Source: Thermoproteota archaeon
GTDB taxonomy: Archaea > Korarchaeota > Korarchaeia > Korarchaeales > Korarchaeaceae
Direction of reading: 5' to 3'
DNA length: 56,170 nt
Assembly (NCBI GenBank): GCA_027491415.1
Contig: JAOZFH010000035.1
Location: 1 to 56,170 of the forward strand
Of this stretch, positions 8,907 to 16,445 are shown in pieces. The translations under genes were made by a program, and so were the position numbers. Position 1 is the first letter of the stretch, and the number at the start of each line of letters is the position of its first letter. The notes under the pieces were generated by a model that saw nothing but the letters and a program-made list of their open reading frames with translations, did not search any database and had not been told where the DNA came from.

Positions 8907-9349
8907 CGCCGCCCACCGCCCTGAACCACCCTCTTGGCCACAGAGGACATCAGATACACGCCTCGGAGGGTCTCTCCCCTAGTCTCCATCTGCCTTATGT
9001 CCTCGACGGTGAACCATCCCCAGTCGTCGTGTTCCTCCGGCCTGAGCACGGGCTCTCCGCTGTGGAAGACGGCGTAGAGCGGTATGATGAACTGAACGGA
9101 GCCGTAGCCGTAGACGAAGGAGAACGTGTCCACCGGGATCAGGTCGACTGGCCGTATCTTGAACCCAGTCTCCTCCTCCAGCTCCCTCGACGCGGCCTCC
9201 CGCGGGGTCTCGCCGAACTTCAGGCTGCCCCCGGGTATCTCCCACTTGCCGCCGTACCGCTTCTTCTTTGACCTCTTTAGTAGAAGCACCTCCCCCCGTC
9301 CGTTGAAGACAACGACGCAGGGAACCACGTGAATTCTCCTCTTCTTCAA
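8903..9349 (-). CDS. Nudix hydrolase
   Basis: Hydrolyses a nucleoside-diphosphate-linked compound; the substrate is not evident. The full Nudix box GGSLKFGETPREAASRELEEETGF lies about residues 40-63, which fits G-x5-E-x7-RE-x2-EE-x-G-[UF]. Length (148 residues) is usual for small Nudix proteins of the MutT/ADP-ribose type. It is translationally coupled to the downstream uppP (4-bp overlap) and lies 19 nt after the zinc-ribbon membrane protein gene, so these genes form one minus-strand operon. Confidence 0.88.
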   Translation of the reverse strand: MKKRRIHVVPCVVVFNGRGEVLLLKRSKKKRYGGKWEIPGGSLKFGETPREAASRELEEETGFKIRPVDLIPVDTFSFVYGYGSVQFIIPLYAVFHSGEPVLRPEEHDDWGWFTVEDIRQMETRGETLRGVYLMSSVAKRVVQGGGRR

Positions 9350-9368
9350 TCCCCCCGCCTCGACGCCC

Positions 9369-9800
9369 TCAGAACAGGGGCCGCCTCGCTTGCTTCTTCG
9401 GCTTCTTCGCGTAGATGGCGGCCACGAACATAGAGCCTCCGCACTTGGGACAGGCCTCCTCCGCCTTCAGGCCCACGTACTCTCCCTCCCTGAACTCCCT
9501 CTCCTTCCAGTGCCCACAGTCGACGCACTGAAGCCGAGAGACTATTGTGGGCTCTTCCTCCTCCGGCGCGATCTTCATCCTGAGCACATCGTAGACCATC
9601 TTCAGCGACAGCATAAGCCCCGTGACGCCGAACAGCACCTGAAACCACGTGTCCATTCCCGGTGTCTCGGTCCTAGACCCCGCCCTGATGCCGTAGTAGA
9701 TTATTATCACGGAGAAGGCCGCCAGGCCCAGCGACATGAGTATCATCAGGGCCGTCGCTGCGAGCGTCGGACCCTCCTTGGCCTCCCTCTCCTCAGGCAA
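9369..9800 (-). CDS. Membrane protein with C-terminal zinc ribbon
   Basis: Hypothetical protein of 143 residues, not assigned to a family. Two hydrophobic helices (ALMILMSLGLAAFSVIIIYYGI and WFQVLFGVTGLMLSLKMVYDVL) are followed by a four-cysteine zinc ribbon, CVDCGHWKER...ACPKCGG, and a basic tail (KKPKKQARR). The ribbon is expected in the cytosol next to the membrane. Its start overlaps the upstream DUF1512-like gene by 8 bp, so both are cotranscribed and perhaps work together at the membrane. Confidence 0.7.
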   Translation of the reverse strand: MPEEREAKEGPTLAATALMILMSLGLAAFSVIIIYYGIRAGSRTETPGMDTWFQVLFGVTGLMLSLKMVYDVLRMKIAPEEEEPTIVSRLQCVDCGHWKEREFREGEYVGLKAEEACPKCGGSMFVAAIYAKKPKKQARRPLF

Positions 9801-10974
9801 CGGCCACCACCTCTGCCTCCCGCAGGGTGTTGCCCACCCCGACCGTGTTCCCTATACCGGCAACGATGATCACGTCACCGGGCTTCGTCCCCTCCCTTAT
9901 CGTTCTCCTGACCCTCTCGATGACCTTGTCGACGGCCTCGGCTATCTCCTGAGCCATGGGAGTGATGGCCTCAAGCAGGTCCTGCTTGATCACTATGGAG
10001 TGTACGGGGATCGAGTACTGAGAGGCGACCTCCTCGATCTTCCACTTCTCCGGGCCGGGGTCCCCGATGGCCGCGCCGGAGCCCTCGGCCACCTCGCCGG
10101 TGGGCTCGCCCTCCAGCTTCGTGGCCGCGTCTATCATGACGATCTTCGCCACCTTTCCGCCCCTGGACTCCACGATCCTCCTGATGGCCTCTCCCGGCTT
10201 GCCGACTTCCCCTCCGGGCCCCTTGGCCTTGACGACGATGACCCTCCTGTCCTCCAGCTCCACCTCAGCGGCGACCACGTTCTTGGCGACCTCCTCCACG
10301 GGGGCACCGCCTATCAGCCTGAGGGCGACCAGGGGGCCTATGCTGTCTCCAACAGGCACTCCCCTCTGAAACGCCGTCGAGGAGCGCCAGTAGGCCCTGG
10401 CGATTCGCATGATCTCCGGCAGCTGCATCTGGACCTGAGCGATGTAGATCCAGTTCTGGGTCTTCCTGCCCAGCAGGTAATAGTGTCTGACTATCCTGAA
10501 GATCAGATCGAGAACTATGACGCCCTCGAGCTGATCCCTCAGGTTGGCCCTCTTCACGCTGTCGGCCCTGGGGGCTGCCCTCTCTACGAACCTGCTGAGG
10601 GAGTCCTCGGCCTCGTCCAAGATGTTCTCAAGCCTCCTTATGGCGCCGGTCGGGTCGAGCGTGACGGGCGAGATTGTGAAGAAGCCCTTCGCCTCCTGGA
10701 GGATCTTCTTGACCCTCTCTCCGTCTCCGCCGAACTTGGAGGCCTCTTGGAGGAAGGTGTCGGAGGCCTCCCTGGTCAGCTGCTGCAGCTGGCCCAGCGC
10801 CCTGGCTATCTGGTTCATCCACATCTGGACCTGCAGCTTGCTGCCGTATATGTTCAGCACGGCGATCATGATCATGAAGATTATCCAGTTCAGCCAGCTG
10901 TCTCCCAGGTCGCCCGCCTGGGCGCCCGTGAGTCCGTCGAGCAGTCCCTTTTCCAACAACCAACTGGGGAGCAA
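9793..10974 (-). CDS. Conserved archaeal membrane-anchored protein, DUF1512-like
   Basis: A 393-residue protein resembling the archaeal DUF1512 family; function unknown. One N-terminal membrane helix (WLNWIIFMIMIAVLNIYGS) precedes an alpha-helical region containing FRIVRHYYLLGRKTQNWIYI and QLPEIMRIARAYW, and an alpha/beta domain with RVIVVKAKGPGGEVGKPGEA and VIIVAGIGNTVGVGN, a Gly-rich end that could bind a nucleotide or phosphate. TTG 10974 is chosen because ggggaggg lies six bases upstream and a TATA box lies about 25 bp before the implied transcript start; the open frame continues upstream to 11094 without such support. Family name is from memory. Confidence 0.65.
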   Translation of the reverse strand: MLPSWLLEKGLLDGLTGAQAGDLGDSWLNWIIFMIMIAVLNIYGSKLQVQMWMNQIARALGQLQQLTREASDTFLQEASKFGGDGERVKKILQEAKGFFTISPVTLDPTGAIRRLENILDEAEDSLSRFVERAAPRADSVKRANLRDQLEGVIVLDLIFRIVRHYYLLGRKTQNWIYIAQVQMQLPEIMRIARAYWRSSTAFQRGVPVGDSIGPLVALRLIGGAPVEEVAKNVVAAEVELEDRRVIVVKAKGPGGEVGKPGEAIRRIVESRGGKVAKIVMIDAATKLEGEPTGEVAEGSGAAIGDPGPEKWKIEEVASQYSIPVHSIVIKQDLLEAITPMAQEIAEAVDKVIERVRRTIREGTKPGDVIIVAGIGNTVGVGNTLREAEVVAVA

Positions 10975-11019
10975 CCCATTCCCTCCCCAAACTTTTCGAG
11001 ACAGGGGGCCGGCCAACGC

Positions 11020-11028
11020 ACATTTAAA
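11020..11028. promoter_or_regulatory. Shared TATA element (catttaaag)
   Basis: A single symmetric tttaaa core lies between the divergent DUF1512-like gene and the small Cys protein gene. About 26 bp to either side gives expected starts near 10999 (minus strand, followed by a Shine-Dalgarno and TTG 10974) and 11051 (plus strand, ATG 11060). Confidence 0.45.
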
Positions 11029-11059
11029 GATCAGAGGGAGAAGGGCGGCCTCGATCGGG

Positions 11060-11266
11060 ATGATCGAGGAGAAGTACTGTCCGTTGTTCAGCATGGGTAG
11101 CGGATCGCCCGTCAGGTGCCTGGGAGAGAGGTGCGTGTTCTACCAGAGGGCGGACGGGATGGAGGGGACCTGCGCCCTGCTGGAGGGGCTGTTGGCAGTT
11201 CAAGACCTCTCCCAGCTCGCGGAGGAGATCGTCGCCGCCCAGAGGGTCGAGGAAGAGGGCACCTAA
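11060..11266 (+). CDS. Small four-cysteine protein
   Basis: A 68-residue protein that I do not recognise. Cysteines are arranged YCPLFS...VRCLGERCVFY...GTCALL in the first 40 residues, which would suit a zinc or iron-sulfur site; the rest is an acidic helix (LSQLAEEIVAAQRVEEE). ATG 11060 is favoured over upstream in-frame starts because it follows the shared TATA element at proper distance. It leads a plus-strand run of short genes ending with the HAD phosphatase. Confidence 0.6.
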   Translation: MIEEKYCPLFSMGSGSPVRCLGERCVFYQRADGMEGTCALLEGLLAVQDLSQLAEEIVAAQRVEEEGT

Positions 11267-11289
11267 GCCGGAAAATAGGGGATCACCCG

Positions 11290-11610
11290 TTGAGGGAGCC
11301 AGAAGGTGGAGAGGGGGGAGAGGCGCGAGGGACGGAGGCGGACCCCTGCGCGCTGGTTGAGATGGCGCTCCTCGCATACCTCAGAGTTCACGGGCGGCGG
11401 ATACTGGAGGTCGCAGCGCCCTCCGGACAGTCGGAGGTTAGGATAGCGCTGAGGGCTCTGTTCCGGTACTTCTCCCCCTCAGGGAGGTACAGGAAGCTCG
11501 TGGACGCCCTCAGCGACTGCGACGAGCTTCCCCTTAGGATAGTGGAGGAGGACGGGGAGCCCTCTGCCGTTGTCCCCCTCGAGTACGTGAGGAGGGCTGG
11601 TTCGGAGTGA
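11290..11610 (+). CDS. Hypothetical protein
   Basis: Unrecognised small protein. From TTG 11290 it has 106 residues; from ATG 11362 it has 82. The reliable part is MALLAYLRVHGRRILEVAAP followed by EVRIALRALFRYFSPSGRYRKLV and LPLRIVEEDGEPSAVVPLEYV, a helical then beta pattern. Its stop overlaps the GTG start of the next gene (gtga), so it is translated together with the SerB-like phosphatase, and reading direction and frame are thereby supported. Confidence 0.55.
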   Translation: MREPEGGEGGEARGTEADPCALVEMALLAYLRVHGRRILEVAAPSGQSEVRIALRALFRYFSPSGRYRKLVDALSDCDELPLRIVEEDGEPSAVVPLEYVRRAGSE

Positions 11611-12275
11611 GGGAATGTGAGGGGCTCGTGGCCTTCGACATGGACGGAACGCTCGTGAAGCTCGAGAGCTCATGGGCGCTCATCCACAGGGCCATGGGGA
11701 CCGAGAGGGAAGCGAGGGTCAACATGGAGAGGTACTACAGGGGCGAGCTCTCCTACGACGAGTGGGCTGAGCTCGACGTGGCTCTGTGGGTGGGCAAGGA
11801 CTTCTCCCCGGCACTGAGGGCAATTGAGGGGGTGGAGCCCGTCGACGGTGCTGGTGAGGCATTGAGGGCGCTAAGGGTGGCAGGGCTCACCGTTGGCGTC
11901 ATCAGCTCCGGGCTCGACTTGGTCCTCAGGAGGTTGGAGTCGCTCCTCGGGTTTCGATTCGACTTTGCGGTGACCAACGAGCTCATCATTGATGGGAGTA
12001 GGCTCGTCGGCTGGAGGGTGAACGTGCCCTTTCACTCCAAGGGTGACGTGCTCCTCCGGGTGGTCAGGCGACTCGACGTTCCCCTCTCCAAGGTTGCGGT
12101 GGTCGGAGACGCGGAGAACGACCTAGGGATGTTCAGGCTGCCGGTGGGGCTAAGGGTGGCGTTCAACCCGGCCTCCGACAGGCTGGAGAGAGAGTCAGAC
12201 GTGGTGGTCAGGTCCAAGAGTCTCATCGACGTCGCGAAGGCCATTGTGGACTGGTGCGAGGGAGATCGCACTTGA
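11607..12275 (+). CDS. HAD-superfamily phosphatase, SerB-like
   Basis: Phosphomonoesterase of 222 residues. Motif I is FDMDGTLVKL, motif II VISSGLDLV, motif III the Lys in FHSKGDVLLR, and motif IV VVGDAENDLGMF, all in the arrangement of phosphoserine phosphatases, with a C1 cap (about residues 30-90). Substrate could be phosphoserine or a related small metabolite. GTG 11607 overlaps the previous stop. The following gene has its own TATA box. Confidence 0.82.
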   Translation: MRECEGLVAFDMDGTLVKLESSWALIHRAMGTEREARVNMERYYRGELSYDEWAELDVALWVGKDFSPALRAIEGVEPVDGAGEALRALRVAGLTVGVISSGLDLVLRRLESLLGFRFDFAVTNELIIDGSRLVGWRVNVPFHSKGDVLLRVVRRLDVPLSKVAVVGDAENDLGMFRLPVGLRVAFNPASDRLERESDVVVRSKSLIDVAKAIVDWCEGDRT

Positions 12276-12315
12276 TCCGGCAAGGTAATATGGGCGGGTC
12301 TCGCCCTACTTCGAG

Positions 12316-13092
12316 ATGGAGAGACCCGCGGTCATGGGACTCGACGACCCTGCCATCGAGATCATCGGTTCCGTGCTCGCCAACGAAACTGGTAGAAAGG
12401 TTCTGGCGGCCCTAGCGAGTGGGCCGAAGAGCCCGAGCGACGTAGCCAGGGAGCTGGGCCTCCCGTTGACGACCGTCAAGCACCACGTCGACAGGCTCGT
12501 CTCGGCGGGAATCGTCCAACTCGTCGAGACCTCTCCGGGCAGAAAGGGGAGGAAGAGGATCTACGCCCTCAGGTCGCCCGCGCTCGTGATAATCCCCTCG
12601 AGCAGCGAGGGGGCCGCCATCAGGGCGATCCGAGGATGGGTCATGGAGAGGGCCAGCGCGGTGATCTCTCTCAGGAGGCCAATCCTGGCCGGCGTGCTGG
12701 CCGCCATAGTGGTTGGGATTGGGTCCGGACTGCTGGCCACCCAAGCGCTTCTGGCAGCTCCTCCACCTGAACCGACGGCATGGGCCGGTGTGGGTGTGAA
12801 GGAGGTCCCGGCAGCCACTTCAGAGGTCCCCTCGTCACCAACCGAGCCGCTGTATCAGACCCCAGAGGAAAAAGCCGGACTTGACGAACTTGCGGCGCCC
12901 AGAGGAGCCTCAGGGGGCGAGTTAACGGTCATCGCCGTGGCCGTGGTCTGCTCGTCGGCGGCCGGGGCAGCGGTCTTCTGGGCGGCGACCAGGTCACGGC
13001 TGGAAGTCGGGCGGAAGGGGGTCGCCCCTGCAGTGAACGACTCCTCTGTACCTCCGGACGAAGTTGGGGCAGGCGTAGCAGAAGATGAATGA
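12316..13092 (+). CDS. Membrane-tethered winged-helix (ArsR-like) regulator
   Basis: 258-residue protein with an N-terminal DNA-binding domain (about residues 14-85): RKVLAALASGPKSPSDVAREL, then recognition helix PLTTVKHHVDRLV and wing GRKGRKRIYAL. A membrane helix (LAGVLAAIVVGIGSGLLATQALL) follows, then a low-complexity Pro/Ala-rich segment and a second helix (LTVIAVAVVCSSAAGAAVFWA). It may sense an envelope signal and act as a one-component regulator. A TATA-like taatatg at 12286-12292 is 27 bp before ATG 12316, so the mRNA is leaderless. Its last 99 bp overlap the convergent gene 12994-13254. Confidence 0.72.
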   Translation: MERPAVMGLDDPAIEIIGSVLANETGRKVLAALASGPKSPSDVARELGLPLTTVKHHVDRLVSAGIVQLVETSPGRKGRKRIYALRSPALVIIPSSSEGAAIRAIRGWVMERASAVISLRRPILAGVLAAIVVGIGSGLLATQALLAAPPPEPTAWAGVGVKEVPAATSEVPSSPTEPLYQTPEEKAGLDELAAPRGASGGELTVIAVAVVCSSAAGAAVFWAATRSRLEVGRKGVAPAVNDSSVPPDEVGAGVAEDE

Positions 13093-13254
13093 CACCCTTT
13101 TTCCCAGCACGGGACAGTCGACGGCGTCCTTGGCGAACTTTCTGACGGTGCTCTTGCCGAGCATGTCCTCTATCTTCTTCTTGAGCTCCCTCCTCACCCT
13201 CAGCGCCCTCTCCAGCTTGATGACCTCGACCTCGTACTTGTGATCGGCGGACAT
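12994..13254 (-). CDS. Small cysteine-containing protein
   Basis: Unassigned protein of 86 residues. The N-terminal half is a charged helix (KYEVEVIKLERALRVRRELKKK). The C-terminal half carries DCPVLGKRVSFIFCYACPNF and VVHCRG, four or five cysteines that could ligate a metal. ATG 13254 (MSADHK) is preferred because a TATA-like ctaaaaattg on the minus strand ends about 30 bp upstream. The 3' end runs 99 bp into the convergent HTH gene; either coding end could be overcalled, but the Cys motif here argues that this frame is real. Confidence 0.55.
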   Translation of the reverse strand: MSADHKYEVEVIKLERALRVRRELKKKIEDMLGKSTVRKFAKDAVDCPVLGKRVSFIFCYACPNFVRRYRGVVHCRGDPLPPDFQP

Positions 13255-13315
13255 CTCGTCTTCGGGCCCGCGCACCCCTGTCAATTTTTAGGGGTTCGCC
13301 CCGACCCGCCGAGAG

Positions 13316-13984
13316 ATGAGGTCTGTTATATTCGACGTCTGGCACACGCTGATCGAGCCGGCAGCGGGGGACGAGGAGTATTACGGCCTCAGGGTTCGTC
13401 GACTGCTCGAGAGCTGCGGGCTCAACCCTTCCCCCGACCAGCTCTCCCGCGCCTTGGAGGTCTACAGCGAGGTCAGGTCAGAGGTTGAGGCCAAGAGGAG
13501 GACCACCCTGATAGAGGTACCCGCCGAGGAGGAGATCTCCCTGTTCTTTCGGAGGCTGGGCATCGACTGCGCGGTGGGGCCTGAGCAGATGAGGGCGTAT
13601 GCCGAGCCCTTCCTGAGGCTAACGGTCCTGAAGGAGGGGGCCAGGGAGGTCGTCGAGTTCCTGCACCGAGCCGGGCTTGCCCTGGGCACGCTGGCGAACT
13701 CACCCTACGGGGAGATGGTCAGGCTTCGGCTGGAGGCGGCGGGCCTCTCCGGGTACTTCAGGGCGATCGTGTGCTCCGGCGACGTGGGGCGTCGGAAGCC
13801 CCATCCTGTGGCCTTTCGAGCGGTGCTGCGCGGGCTCAACTCTCCCCCGAGTGAGGCCCTCATGGTGGGTGACGACCCGGGGGCCGACGTCGGCGGGGCA
13901 AAGTCAATAGGCATGAGGGCGGTTTGGGTGGTGAGGCCGGGTGTGGCCCCCCCGACGACGCCGACGGCGTCGTCGTGGACCTGA
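13316..13984 (+). CDS. HAD-superfamily hydrolase with frameshifted C terminus
   Basis: 222 residues as read. Motif I is FDVWHTLIEP, lacking the second Asp, as in haloacid-dehalogenase-like and some archaeal HAD proteins; motif II GTLANSPYGE; motif III RRKPHP; motif IV MVGDDPGADVGGAKSIGM. Substrate is unknown. The last 16 residues (APPTTPTASSWT) look wrong: shifting frame within the run of seven C at 13947-13953 gives DDADGVVVDLRDLLRVVRDMGW, the usual HAD ending, stopping at 14028 and then overlapping the next gene (ttga). So the true end is probably 14028, with a one-base loss here in the genome or the assembly. Confidence 0.8.
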   Translation: MRSVIFDVWHTLIEPAAGDEEYYGLRVRRLLESCGLNPSPDQLSRALEVYSEVRSEVEAKRRTTLIEVPAEEEISLFFRRLGIDCAVGPEQMRAYAEPFLRLTVLKEGAREVVEFLHRAGLALGTLANSPYGEMVRLRLEAAGLSGYFRAIVCSGDVGRRKPHPVAFRAVLRGLNSPPSEALMVGDDPGADVGGAKSIGMRAVWVVRPGVAPPTTPTASSWT

Positions 13985-14024
13985 GAGACCTTCTGAGGGT
14001 CGTTCGGGATATGGGGTGGTTGAC

Positions 14025-14306
14025 TTGAGGAGGAGGATCCTCGACGTTCTAGCCTGTCCCGCCTGCCATCACCACCCGCTCAAGCTCGAGGTCCACTCCG
14101 AGGAGGAGGTCGAGTGGAGTGGTCAGAAGCCGACGAGGCCCCTCTGCGAGCGCTACTGCGCCATGAACGGCGGCCCCCTGCCTGAGGATCCCGAGACGTG
14201 CGTAGAATGCATGAGGCGGGACGTGATGGCCGGGTCGCTTGTGTGCGAGGGGTGCGGGAGGAGGTACGGGATATCGGAGGGAGTCCCCGACCTCCTGATC
14301 TCCTGA
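14025..14306 (+). CDS. Trm112-like zinc-binding protein
   Basis: 93-residue protein of the Trm112p type, small activators of tRNA and protein methyltransferases. It opens with RRRILDVLACPACHHHPLKLEV and ends with VCEGCGRRYGISEGVPDLLIS, the two halves of the Trm112 zinc fold. Between them is an insert with further cysteines (LCERYC, CVECMRR), so a second metal site is possible. TTG 14025 follows ggggtgg by five bases and overlaps the frame-corrected stop of the HAD gene; GTG 14016 is an alternative. Confidence 0.75.
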   Translation: MRRRILDVLACPACHHHPLKLEVHSEEEVEWSGQKPTRPLCERYCAMNGGPLPEDPETCVECMRRDVMAGSLVCEGCGRRYGISEGVPDLLIS

Positions 14307-14314
14307 CCGAGAAC

Positions 14315-14324
14315 CTTTTATTTC
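14315..14324 (+). promoter_or_regulatory. TATA box of tRNA-Tyr
   Basis: The sequence cttttatttc lies with its centre 26 bp before the first base of the tRNA, exact archaeal promoter spacing. Confidence 0.55.
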
Positions 14325-14345
14325 GAGGTCGAAGGGGGTGACGGG

Positions 14346-14463
14346 CCCCCGGTAGCTCAGTGGCAGAGCGGCCGGCTGTAGGGTCAGGCGAACTCGCCGA
14401 CCTCCGTCGGCGGCCGCTCGCGCAGTAACCGGCAGGTCCCGGGTTCAAATCCCGGCCGGGGGA
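14346..14463 (+). tRNA. tRNA-Tyr (GUA) with a 46-nt intron
   Basis: Acceptor stem ccccccgg-type pairing is ccccсgg-like: 5' strand 14346-14352 (five C then gg) pairs with ccggggg at 14456-14462, discriminator A at 14463, encoded CCA at 14464-14466. D arm gctc/gagc 14355-14369; anticodon stem gccgg/ccggc (14371-14375, 14429-14433); loop reads ct-GTA-g ... a, so the anticodon is GUA. T arm ccggg-ttcaaat-cccgg 14439-14455. The intron 14382-14427 sits after position 37, the canonical archaeal site for the splicing endonuclease. C1-G72 is the identity pair of archaeal tRNA-Tyr. Confidence 0.93.
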
Positions 14464-14479
14464 CCACCCCCCGAACAAT

Positions 14480-14878
14480 TCACTCGCCCTCGAGCGCGTG
14501 GAGCCTGCGGAGCACCTCCCTCCCCAGGGTGGTCGCTTCTAGGTCGGCCCCCATCACGGCCCTGGCCGCCGCCCTGAGGTCGTCTACTTTCATCAGGCTG
14601 AGCACGCGCCTAGCCATCCTCCGGAGGATCTCCCACCTGTCTGCCAGTTGATAGAGGTCGACGTCGCCGACCACTAGGCCCGAGCGTATCAGCCTCTCCC
14701 ACGCCGCCCTAAGCGCCTGGTCGCTCAGCAGCTCTAGGCCATCCCGATCGAGCGCGGCGAGAATCGACCAGGCCTCCGCCGAGACATGCGGGGGCGCGGC
14801 GTCGTCCCCTGACATCAGCCCTCGGAGGATTTCTACCAGCCTCGACCTAGTTGGGGGATACCTCACGAGAACATCCAC
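14480..14878 (-). CDS. Hypothetical helical protein at the end of the KaiC/V4R operon
   Basis: Unrecognised 132-residue, largely alpha-helical protein (RSRLVEILRGLMSG, EAWSILAALDRDGLELLSDQALRAAWERL, WEILRRMARRVLSLMKVDDL). No enzymatic motif. The pattern of a short DNA-binding-like N half and a leucine-rich C half is compatible with a winged-helix-like adaptor, but I cannot show that. GTG 14878 is the first start after the upstream V4R gene stop at 14896; the frame is open slightly further upstream. Position suggests it belongs to the signalling operon. Confidence 0.5.
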   Translation of the reverse strand: MDVLVRYPPTRSRLVEILRGLMSGDDAAPPHVSAEAWSILAALDRDGLELLSDQALRAAWERLIRSGLVVGDVDLYQLADRWEILRRMARRVLSLMKVDDLRAAARAVMGADLEATTLGREVLRRLHALEGE

Positions 14879-14895
14879 CCACTGAGGGTCAGGGA

Positions 14896-15690
14896 CTAGA
14901 TCTTCATTGCCATGACGGAGATCTCGTCGTAAGGATCGCCGAGGGCCTCGCACCTGACCTCCTCACCGACCGTGGGGGTTCTCCATATCGCCGAGATGAA
15001 GCCCGTGAGTACCCCCCTGAGTATGTTGCTCCTCCTCGTCTCGCTCCGCCAGCCCGAGCACTCGAAGGACCCCCGAAGCCTGACAACGGCCCTTCCCTCC
15101 TCCTCCGAGAACTCGACGATCTCGTACCAGCTCATCCACCCGCAGCTCTTGAGGATCCCCAAAAAGAGTTCCAGCATCTCTCTCCCGTCCAGCGCGGCGA
15201 TCTTGACCAGTTTCTGGTAGGAGTCCCTCCCCGCGGCCACTCCCATGTGATAGAGGAAGGCCTCACCCGCCGGACCCCAGTACCTCCTCACCGCCTCGAA
15301 CAGGGATCGGGTGGAGTCCAGCGGTATCACCCCCGCCCTGTCTCCCATGAGCAGGAGGCCGTTGAGGGCGTCGTTCACCCACAGGTCGCCGACCCTTGAG
15401 CCGCCGGCGCGGACCTCAAGTACGCCCTCAATTTCGGCGATCTTGGTCCTCAACTCATCGGCTCGAGTCCCCGGGGGGAGCTCTATCACGAACATCGCAG
15501 CGTACTCCGAACCCACGCTGCCCTGAATGCCGCCCAAGACTCTAGCGCCCTCCTCCTCGAGGGCCCTCATGATCTCGGAGAGCGGGGGATCGTCTGGTTT
15601 CAGTTTGAGACCAAAGATGACCACGTCCCCCTCGAGAGGCCGCGCCAAGGCCGGAAACGGGACGTCAAACATCGAAGGGCCCCCCATCAC
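14896..15690 (-). CDS. V4R-domain sensor protein
   Basis: 264-residue cytosolic protein. Residues about 20-95 form an alpha/beta regulatory-like domain (DVVIFGLKLKPDDPPLSEIMRALEE, MFVIELPPGTRADELRTKIAEIEGV). The C-terminal 150 residues match the V4R (4-vinyl reductase) ligand-binding fold: EAFLYHMGVAAGRDSY, then RLRGSFECSGWRSETRRSNILRG, GVLTGFISAIW and RCEALGDPYDEIS. V4R domains bind small hydrophobic ligands in signalling proteins. ATG 15690 overlaps the KaiC-like gene stop (atga), so sensor and ATPase are made together; a joint signal-transduction role is inferred. Confidence 0.72.
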   Translation of the reverse strand: MMGGPSMFDVPFPALARPLEGDVVIFGLKLKPDDPPLSEIMRALEEEGARVLGGIQGSVGSEYAAMFVIELPPGTRADELRTKIAEIEGVLEVRAGGSRVGDLWVNDALNGLLLMGDRAGVIPLDSTRSLFEAVRRYWGPAGEAFLYHMGVAAGRDSYQKLVKIAALDGREMLELFLGILKSCGWMSWYEIVEFSEEEGRAVVRLRGSFECSGWRSETRRSNILRGVLTGFISAIWRTPTVGEEVRCEALGDPYDEISVMAMKI

Positions 15691-16406
15691 TCGAGCCTCA
15701 TCGGGCCGAGCACTATGAAGCCTGAGTCGGTGATCGCCACCCCGTAGTGCTCCCTGCTGTGCCTAGAGAGCCTCAGCTTCACCACGTTGATCCTGGTGGT
15801 CAGGCCCTCCCTCGTCTCCTCGTGCCTGAGGATGATCAGGCCGTCGGCGATGAACTCCTCCACACCTGACAGGCGAACGGGCCCCAGCATGGGGAGCTCG
15901 GCTATCAGCAGGGTGAGCATCCCGACGTCGTGGGTGATTCTAACGATCATGCTCAGGAGGGGCCTGACCTGCTCCGGCGGGAGGAACTGAAGCATGGCCG
16001 AGACGCTGTCTACCACCAAGAGGTCTGGCTTGGCAGACTCCACCTTGGCGATCATGTTCTCGAGGGCCGTCCGGACGTACTCGGTGGAGGCCGTGAAGGG
16101 CATCAGCTCCTGAAACGTGGCCAGCTTCCTCTCCTCCAGCTCGTGTAAGTCCATGCCGAGCAGCCGGAAGTGGAGGCGGATCTGGTCGGCCGGCTCCGAC
16201 AGGGTCATGTAGAAGAACCTCTCGCCGTGGCGAGTGGCCCTGTGGTAGGCGATCTGACCGGCGAGCGTGGTCTTTCCCGTCCCCGGATTTCCGGCTAGCA
16301 GAATGGCCGAGGGCCTTGGGAGCCCACCTCCCACTATCTCGTCGAAGCCCGGGACTCCCGTGTCAACCCTCTTTATCTCGGCCACTCTCTCCCCTGACAA
16401 ACCCAT
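15687..16406 (-). CDS. KaiC-like RecA-superfamily ATPase
   Basis: Single-domain archaeal KaiC-like protein (239 residues). It contains VDTGVPGFDEIVGGGLPRPS, Walker A GNPGTGKTTLAG, the catalytic Glu region YMTLSEPADQI, Walker B DLLVVDSVSAML and the C-terminal strand VAITDSGFIVLGPMRLE. Such proteins act as ATP-dependent signalling hubs rather than clock proteins in archaea. It lies between a small ORF/membrane RecA-fold protein upstream and a V4R sensor with which it overlaps by 4 bp. ATG 16406 is preferred; GTG codons at 16412 and 16409 are alternatives. Confidence 0.82.
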   Translation of the reverse strand: MGLSGERVAEIKRVDTGVPGFDEIVGGGLPRPSAILLAGNPGTGKTTLAGQIAYHRATRHGERFFYMTLSEPADQIRLHFRLLGMDLHELEERKLATFQELMPFTASTEYVRTALENMIAKVESAKPDLLVVDSVSAMLQFLPPEQVRPLLSMIVRITHDVGMLTLLIAELPMLGPVRLSGVEEFIADGLIILRHEETREGLTTRINVVKLRLSRHSREHYGVAITDSGFIVLGPMRLE

Positions 16407-16445
16407 CACCACCGATTTAAGGGGCCTCGGGCCTTTCGAGCCTCA

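Noticed and set aside
9736-11100. 454-codon plus-strand frame antisense to the DUF1512-like gene
   Set aside because: His/Leu/Gly-rich antisense composition; the minus strand has an anchored protein with a ribosome-binding site and shared TATA element.
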